NCBI GenBank assembly: GCA_021018995.1
Contig: CM037590.1
Coordinates: forward strand, 82,120,097 to 82,184,096
Origin: Chloranthus sessilifolius
Lineage: Eukaryota > Streptophyta > Magnoliopsida > Chloranthales > Chloranthaceae
Direction of reading: 5' to 3'
DNA: 64,000 nt
The notes beneath the pieces are model-generated. The model was not told where the DNA came from. It was given only the letters and a program-made list of their open reading frames with translations, and made no database searches. The position numbers and the translations under genes were made by a program. Below, in pieces: positions 58,019-64,000 of this stretch; the first letter of the stretch is position 1, and each line of letters starts with the position of its first letter.

Positions 58019-59545
58019 TGTTTCAACTTGTTGATGTTGTATATATTTTACTAAAGTCTTAACCTATTGTAAGTGCACAATGGAAATTATAGTACTAGCA
58101 TCGGATCGTTCCCACGAGGAAGTTCGTCTATCTATTTATCATTTCTATATCTTCATACTTAAACCCTTATTTTAAAAACTCTATTTATCTTTAAGTTCTA
58201 ATCTACTGGAGAAATATAAATAAAAGAATTTTGTTTATAATCTAAAATACATAAAAATAAATCCTAATCCTCCTTCGGATTGAGGTCGTCAATCCTAATC
58301 TTTAGCTATCGGATATTTATCAAATTAAATAATTCTGTTACACTATATCTCTAGTTTCCTAGCATTGGTCATCAATCAATACTAAAATTTTATCAATACA
58401 GATTTAATCTAATCAATAACTTCCTAAAATCTATGCGTCAATCAAACTCTAGAAAATTAAAGATGAAAAAATAAAAATCATTACACTAACCTGCAAATTT
58501 TAATCGGAATCGTCAATTCAAATTAAAACTTGGAGATGTTTACAAAGATGAAAATTTTTTGTATAAAATAAATCTAACTAGAAAGCAAAGTAAAATATAT
58601 CCTCCACCCCTCAGCCGCAGTCATCAATTGCTTCTGAGAAATTACAAATATCTACACTAATCTTCAGCACTCAATTGCAGTCGTCAATTGCTCTTGAGAA
58701 ACCTTGGATATCTAAACTACTCTAACTATTTTACACTACTTTGATCAGAAGAAACTCTAACCTCAGGCAATAAATTGATGTTGAAATTCTTTTATGCCTA
58801 TTCCTATACCAAGCTCTCTTATGTATAGATCATAAGGAGTCGATTTACAAAGTTCTAATTCTAATAGAAGAAATAAAAACTATCCTAATATAATTATACT
58901 TCTAATTTTATAATTCTTTGCTTGCTTTAGTTGATATGCTTTTGGATTGTTCCTTTATTTCAGCAATAGAGTTCTTCGGAATATATTTTCATCAATCTTC
59001 TCAGATCCATAATCAGTAGAACTTCTAATTCAAAGAGTCTTCTAATTCTGTACATGGCGGTGATAGTTCTCACGTGATCAGCAGCAATATCAGTCAATAG
59101 GAAAGCTTCTATTTATATAATCGTAGATAACGATTATCTCTTCTTTATCAGGAAAATCGTAAATTACGATTTTCTTTTCTTTGGCTTCCATACTAGACTA
59201 TTTTCTATTCAAACAATCGCTTTTCCTCTTTATTATCTTTACTCTTTTGCCGCTTCTGAAGAATTGTAAAATTATGATTTCTTATTTCTTCTTTTCTTCT
59301 TTTTACTTCAGCAGTAGCGCATAATCATAAAGTATGATTTTCTATATTTTAGTAGGTGGCCAATTGTCTTTAACGCTTAATCATCGTTCTTACTGCTATA
59401 TGAGTTCATTTTGATGAATATTATCACTTAGGCTCTCTTTTATTATTTTTCGTTAATATCTACACATCATCAACTTATTAGTAGCAAACTAAAGCCTAAC
59501 GTCACTAATTAAAGGTGATAAATTAGAAAATTATGTGACTAATCA
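58019..59545 (-). repeat. Unclassified LTR-like repeat, left copy
   Basis: 1527 bp with ends TG...CA (TGTTTCAACTTG ... TGACTAATCA) and near-perfect 5-bp TSD GCAAG / GCAGG (58014-58018; 59546-59550) inside Tat-1 RNase H. The right copy (59586-61038) is its reverse complement. A TATA-like box placed at 60288-60296 in the right copy suggests that the LTR sense runs minus here. It carries about six GTCGTCAATT-like words and several quasi-palindromes such as AATCGTAAATTACGATT. No coding region is seen; it may be a solo LTR of an unrecognised family. Confidence 0.65.
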
Positions 59546-59585
59546 GCAGGCCATCTACTATCTGACCAAGAAGTCCATGGATTAC
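59546..59585 (+). pseudogene. RNaseH: Scrap of Tat-1 RNase H between the two inverted copies
   Basis: 40 bp coding for QAIYYLTKKS, matching Tat-2 36556-36595 (QAIYYLNKKF). It is the last piece of Tat-1 seen in the window. Confidence 0.85.
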
Positions 59586-61038
59586 TGATCAGTCACATAA
59601 TTTATCGATTTATCACCCTTAACTTAGTGATGGTAAGTCATAGTTTATTACTAATAAGTTATTGATATACAGATATTAAGAAAAATCAATAAAATAGAGC
59701 GAAAGTGTTAATCTTTGTCAAAATGAACTTAAAAAATAATAAAAAAGAACGACTAAATGAGAAAGACGATTTGGTATATGTTGAAAGCCAAGGAATCGCA
59801 ATTTTATAATTTAGCAAAGTTAAAGGAAGAAATGAAGAATCGTAATTTACGATTTTCCAGAATGATGTTCAAAAGTAAAGATGATTTTACAGAAAAGTGG
59901 AAGAATCGTTATGAAGAATCGTTCTACAGTGAAAGCTATGAAAAGAAGGAAATCGTGATCTACGATTCTCTACGAGAACAGTTGTGATTTACGATTATAT
60001 AAATTGAAGCTTTCCAGTGTTGCTAATCATATGAGAATGAGCACCGCCATGAACAGAATTAGAAGAACTCTTGAATTAGAAGTTTGGCTATTCATGAATC
60101 TGAGAGATTGATAAAGAAGATCTTTAAAAGGACTCTGTTACTAAAGATTAAAGAACACTCTAAAAGTGCATCAACTATCAAAAGAAAGGAAGAATAAAAT
60201 TAGAAATTAGAGTTATAATAGGATATTTTGTATTTTTAGTAGTTTCTTTTATTAAGATTAGAATTGTTGTAAACCGACCTCTTATGATCTATAAATAAGA
60301 GGGCTTGATATAGGAATAATCATCGAAGAAATTCTCATCATCAATTGACGACTAAGGTTAGATTTTCTTCCGATCAAATTTAGAGTAGATTTTTATTCCT
60401 TTGTAGATTAGATATCCGAGGTTTCTTAAGAGCAATTGACGCCTATGATTAGGAGCTGAAGATTAGAGTAGATATCTTTAGTTTTTTAGAAGCAATTGAC
60501 GACTGCGGCTGAGAGGTGAAAGATATAATTTTTATTGCTTTCTAGTTTAGAATTTACTTCTTTGTAAACGTCTTTAAGTTTTAATTTGAATTGATGACTC
60601 AAGTTGGAATTTACAGATTAGTGTAACGGTTTTATTTTTCCATCTTCAATTTTCTAGAGTTTGATTAACTCTCAAGTTTAGGAGATTATAGATTAGATTA
60701 AATCTGTATTGATAGGATTTTAGTATTGATTGATGCCCAATGCTAGGAAACTTGATATACGGTGTAATGTAACTGTTTAATTTTATAACTATCTGATGAC
60801 AGAAGATTATAATTGACGACCATAATCTGAAGTAGGAGGATTATGATTTATTTTTATGCACTTTAGTTTTAAGAAATCATTCTTTTATTCATATTTCTCC
60901 AATAGTTTAGAAACTTTAAAAGACAAATATAAGTTTTTATAAAATTAAATATAAAAATAATATATAAACTATCTTCGTGGGAATGATCCTATACTAGCTC
61001 TACAATTTCTATTGTGCGCTTGCAATAGGTTAAGACTT
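59586..61038 (+). repeat. Unclassified LTR-like repeat, right copy (inverted relative to left)
   Basis: Begins TGATCAGTCACATAATTTAT, the reverse complement of the left copy's end, and runs to about 61038 (AATAGGTTAAGACTT). The last 40 bp of the left copy's counterpart are missing or replaced. TATA-like CTATAAATAAGAGG at about 60288-60300. Contains AATTGACGAC words (60345-60820). The 76-codon frame at 59757-59987 arises within the palindromic stretch and has no counterpart in the left copy. Confidence 0.65.
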
Positions 61039-61044
61039 AATTAG

Positions 61045-61805
61045 AAATACATACCAGTAGCAGACGATCAGGAATCGATCGATCGATTTTCAAATTTCTG
61101 AACGCTTCTAATGTTCGCAAACGAGATCCGAAAATAAAAATAAATAATTTTAGGGTTCAAAAATGAGGTCCGAAATTTAAGAAAAAAAACTGTTATTCAC
61201 CTCTTAAAGCGTGAACGATGATTCTACAGTGATTGGGGTTGAGGAGATCGACGTTCCACGATATCGTTCATCCAAGACTCCTTTCTTCTTCCTTCTTCCT
61301 CCTTGATCTTGATGGTGGAAATGATCGAGGTGATTCTTGTAGAAGAATACCGAAAAGATTATAGGGAGGGCTGAAGAAGATTATGGAAGAAGGTGGTAAC
61401 AAGTAGGGCTTCTCATGGCTTTATTCTTAAGAAGAACTCTCAAAGAGAGTACGATTTAAGATTCTCCGTAACACACCTTTTATAACTTATTTGGAATCAT
61501 CCGCTGTTAGACTGACACACCAAAGAAGGAAGTATAGGCTTTTACTTCAAGGTCTAAAATAAAGGTTTAAAACCTACCTACCAAAGTTCAAATCTCTGAC
61601 CTCTTATCTATAACTCTAGCCTTTAACCAGTAGGCTATCACTTAGCTTGTATCAAATAATGACGAAAATAAATATAAGAGCTTTGTGAATCAAAACGTAT
61701 ATTTTTAGTTAAAACATTTTGAAAAGTCAAGGCATGTGGCGTATACATTACTAAGCACATAAGTAATTTAGGTGCATCAATGGCACGAAAATCCGAGTTG
61801 TTACA
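61045..61805 (-). repeat. 3' LTR of an antisense Tekay-like element
   Basis: Minus strand from 61805 begins TGTAACAACTCGGATTTTCG directly after a polypurine tract (61806-61820), and a TTATAAAAGG box lies at about 61472-61481. The far end near 61045-61070 is uncertain because it abuts the unclassified repeat. Its sequence does not match the Tekay LTRs at 42602, so it is another family. Confidence 0.7.
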
Positions 61806-61820
61806 TCCCCCCCCCCCTCC
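61806..61820 (-). other. Polypurine tract of the antisense Tekay-like element
   Basis: Minus strand GGAGGGGGGGGGGGA next to the LTR start. It follows TTTTTTAGGACAAAAATTTT, the usual stretch after chromoviral pol. Confidence 0.75.
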
Positions 61821-61849
61821 TTATAAAATTTTTGTCCTAAAAAATTTAC

Positions 61850-62290
61850 GTACCTTATTTGAAGAGATGTAGATATTTGTCACGAATCTCAGCGTCGTGC
61901 TCCCAGGTAGTCTCATTAGATGGATGATTCTGCCACCTCACAAGTATGAGCGAAATCCGTTTGATACGTAAGATTTATTCTTTATAGTCAAAAATCTGCA
62001 TTGGCTCCTCAACAATAGTCATATCTTCGTGGAGCTCGATAGGCTGATAGTCCAGAACATGATTCAGGTCTTTTTAGATCTGTATAGCTCTTTTATCGGC
62101 TCTGTGTTATCTTCATTCTTTCACGAATCACCCTAATTGCTTTCGTTGTACTTTCAATGAGCTCTAGGCCTAACAAAAGCCTTTCTCCGGCCTCTTCCCA
62201 ATTGAGCGGAGATTTGCATCTTCGACTATAAAGCGCCTCAAATGGAGTCATTCTAATGCTTCCTTGATAGCTATTGCCTGATGACTTAGT
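61850..62290 (-). pseudogene. INT: Antisense Tekay-like integrase C-terminus with chromodomain-like tail, broken
   Basis: Minus strand segments: MTPFEALYSRRCKSPLNWEE, LLLGLELIESTTKAIRVIRE, DYQPIELHEDMTIVEEPMQI and WQNHPSNETTWEHDAEIRDK. These match the end of integrase and the chromodomain-like tail of Tekay/Del elements (compare 49214-49825). Several breaks. Confidence 0.82.
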
Positions 62291-63010
62291 TATAAATTTT
62301 CAATTGATATATCAAAAAAAAATTATTCTTAAGATCACATGCTTAGTTAAATTTCTAACATCCAATCTTCATTGATTAGTTCTTCTTATAACCTTTCGAT
62401 CCTCAAAAGGTATTCTCAAGGAAATTCTTAAATCTTCTGTCAGCAAGATGCTATTCCACTCTTTATAATTCTTAACTCTTCAAAATCAAATTCTCATAGT
62501 CTCTTAAATAAATTATTCAAAATTTACTATCACATCTTAAAGTCAATAACTCCCAAAACTTCATTGCCAGATAGCCTCTTTGTTATATCTCGTTGAACAT
62601 TTCAAATTAATCTGAGGTTGATGATAATAATTTATTCCCCAATCTAAATTCACTTCTAATAAGTTATTCTTATAGTCGGCATCTCAAACTATCATGAAAA
62701 TTTAAATCATCAAATCATTAAGGATTTATCTTTTCTAATTATTCCCCAACACTTTAAAATATCTCTTTTAATTGCTCCTCAATCTTCGAAAAATATTTTC
62801 AATTTCTCTCACATGCCCCTAGCTCATATAATTTTTATTTTTTTAACAAATAGATTCTTAAACCTTACGTCATTGATCACCACATTTCCTTACATCCTTC
62901 GGGCCTCAAAAGATCTAGAGTTTGGGGTCTATTAGAATCATTGTCACTTCAATCATCATAGTCATGTACATGCATCAGCCACATAGTCCTTGAGGAAGTA
63001 AAGTCAGGTC
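62291..63010 (-). other. AT-rich stretch in place of the integrase core
   Basis: About 720 bp of AT-rich DNA (many CTTCATTG, TCTTCTTATAA and ATCTCTTT words) where the catalytic core would be expected. I see no reading frame, no TSD and no recognisable family. It may be inserted DNA or highly decayed sequence. Confidence 0.5.
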
Positions 63011-63300
63011 TCTGATACTATATTGGTACATCTAAGGTGAATAGAATATTTGGCTTGTGTACTTCATCAAAGATCAGGCGTCGAAGCTGATTATCTGCTA
63101 GCACACAAAGTCGACCTCTGAAAAGTAAGGAACCATCCTCTCTGATAGAGAAATCATGATTATTACCCTTGATTACTTCCTGTCTGATGGCCATCAGATT
63201 CTCATCAGTCATCTAGAGCTCTCGGATGTTATCAAAGATCGTCGATTGAATAGTAATATTAGCCCATAAAGCCTCTTAATCCTTAAATTCAATTTTCTGG
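63011..63300 (-). pseudogene. INT: Antisense Tekay-like RNase H/integrase junction
   Basis: The open segment 63018-63212 (minus) has MTDENLMAIRQEVIKGNNHD, FSIREDGSLLFRGRLCVLAD and LRRLIFDEVHKPN, matching the start of chromoviral integrase (compare 48430-48580). Preceding sequence to about 63300 fits the linker after RNase H. Broken. Confidence 0.82.
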
Positions 63301-63790
63301 TCATAAAGAGATATCCTCAATCATATATCAACCAAGCTAGGATCTTCTTCTTAATTCTCAGCTCTTGACTTGATTATCATTAGCAATCTATAATCAATAT
63401 CTTTAAATGTTCATTCTTCAACTCATCTCTAATATAATCCCAAGTCCATAGACCTCAAGTGATCTTTCATAGGAATATCTCTTCATCTTTAATAGACTCA
63501 ACTCTATCGCTTATATATCCCCAATCTAAGTTTTCAGTCTTAAATCTACAATTAGCATACTTGCTTAAGGCTAGGTTTTCACAATAATATGGTTCTCTTC
63601 AGTCATCTAGTGGTGATAAAATGCCAAGGTAATTACTAATTGCAATCAAAAATCGTCAAAGATATTTTGTAAATTATTCACGCAATTTATTTAATTCATA
63701 GCAGTTGACATACTACTTGGTTTATTGAAAAACCATTTACATCGTAAAACTTCCACTTAATCTATTACTAAAACTACCCTACTCATCATC
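63301..63790. other. AT-rich stretch, nothing recognised
   Basis: No frame above about 50 codons, no LTR end and no known motif. Composition is like 62291-63010. Confidence 0.5.
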
Positions 63791-63794
63791 TGAG

Positions 63795-64000
63795 ATATCT
63801 ATTTTATCAACCTCGACTAGGTCATAGTTCTCTATTTCTTAGGGTTCCTCGTCATCAGAAGAGGTATTAAATTCTTTTAGCTCTTTGTCCTCAGCAGAAG
63901 CAGATATTTCTCTTGGATCATGTTCAAATGTCTCCTCTACTTTCATCGGTTCTAACTTGTCCTCTGCATAATCGTCATCGAATAATATGAAATAATCGAA
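63795..64000 (-). other. Acidic coding-like frame at the right edge, unassigned
   Basis: On the minus strand one frame reads as protein from the window edge for about 65 codons, then again after one break. It is rich in Asp, Glu and Ser (e.g. FNTSSDDEEP, EDKLEPMKVEETFEHDP). It could be a host exon, an element gene or a viral fossil; too little is visible to tell. Confidence 0.3.

Larger units (their letters stand above)
3787..59585 (+). mobile_element. Tat-1: oldest Tat/Ogre-type element, split by nested insertions
   Basis: The surviving pieces are 3787-5444 (gag), 19542-22992 (gag end, protease, G-patch-like segment, first part of RT), 57340-58018 (rest of RT and RNase H) and 59546-59585 (RNase H scrap). 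Each piece aligns in order with Tat-2 protein-coding sequence. The breaks coincide with inserted elements bounded by TSDs: GTGGC for Athila-A, GATGG for Tat-2 and GCAAG/GCAGG for the 58019 repeat. Neither LTR of Tat-1 is visible: the 5' side is lost behind the Athila-D LTR and the 3' side behind the repeat at 59586. The element is old and has many breaks. Confidence 0.85.

Noticed and set aside
59757-59987. 76-codon Lys/Glu-rich frame in the unclassified repeat
   Set aside because: Arises from the AATCGT/ACGATT palindromes and has no counterpart in the left copy.
58019-61038. A single fold-back DNA transposon with 1.5-kb arms
   Set aside because: The DNA between the arms is Tat-1 coding sequence contiguous with that before the left arm, and the left copy has its own TSD, so two insertions or a duplication fit better.

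Overview
The window looks like heterochromatic nuclear DNA of a flowering plant, probably a dicot with a repeat-rich genome. I found no host protein-coding gene, no rRNA or tRNA gene and no CRISPR array. Nearly all of it is Ty3/gypsy LTR retrotransposon sequence, stacked by insertion of one element into another. Family calls rest on protein motifs, primer-binding sites, LTR ends and target-site duplications (TSDs) read by eye. The species cannot be named from this sequence.

Layout. The oldest visible element is a Tat/Ogre-type element (Tat-1, + strand), now in pieces: 3787-5444, 19542-22992, 57340-58018 and 59546-59585. Its 5' side is cut by an antisense Athila-type LTR (2498-3786), itself cut by an antisense Tat element (Tat-3; LTR 1058-2497, leader 1-1057) that runs off the left edge. 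Its gag region is split by a whole-length Athila-type element (Athila-A, 5445-19541, TSD GTGGC). Its reverse transcriptase region is split by a second Tat/Ogre element (Tat-2, 22993-57339, TSD GATGG). Tat-2 holds two Athila-type solo LTRs (25136-27271; 32406-34396, TSD GGTAG) and a Tekay/Del-type chromovirus (42602-54645, TSD GTCAA). Further right, two copies of an unclassified LTR-like repeat lie head to head around a 40-bp scrap of Tat-1 (58019-61038). The right end holds the 3' half of an antisense Tekay-like element (about 61045-63300) and an unassigned acidic frame at the edge.

How the parts relate. Each autonomous element has the usual gag-protease-RT-RNase H-integrase order, and all are broken fossils. 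The Tat elements also show the clade's extra archaeal-type RNase H, a G-patch-like segment after protease and, in Tat-2, a degraded antisense gene downstream of pol. Athila-A and the Tekay element both carry a third ORF after integrase, and the two third ORFs look homologous, which is unexpected for a chromovirus.

Most interesting patterns. (1) A 23-bp near-perfect palindrome (arms TGGCGCAACTA / TAGTTGCGCCA) occurs about 16 times in LTRs, leaders and the 3' region of the Tat family only. (2) Every other LTR family here carries its own array of short CG-core motifs, placed at the same position upstream of the TATA box in all four Athila-type LTRs although the motif differs. (3) The same motif as in the element's own LTR recurs immediately upstream of a TATA box in front of the third ORF in both Athila-A and the Tekay element, which suggests internal promoters. 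(4) A 319-bp block from beside the Tekay 5' LTR is repeated immediately before its 3' LTR.

Relative ages by eye: Tekay LTRs differ at about 3-4% of sites with no net length change, Athila-A LTRs by a few percent plus small indels, and Tat-2 LTRs at roughly one site in ten. This agrees with the nesting order.
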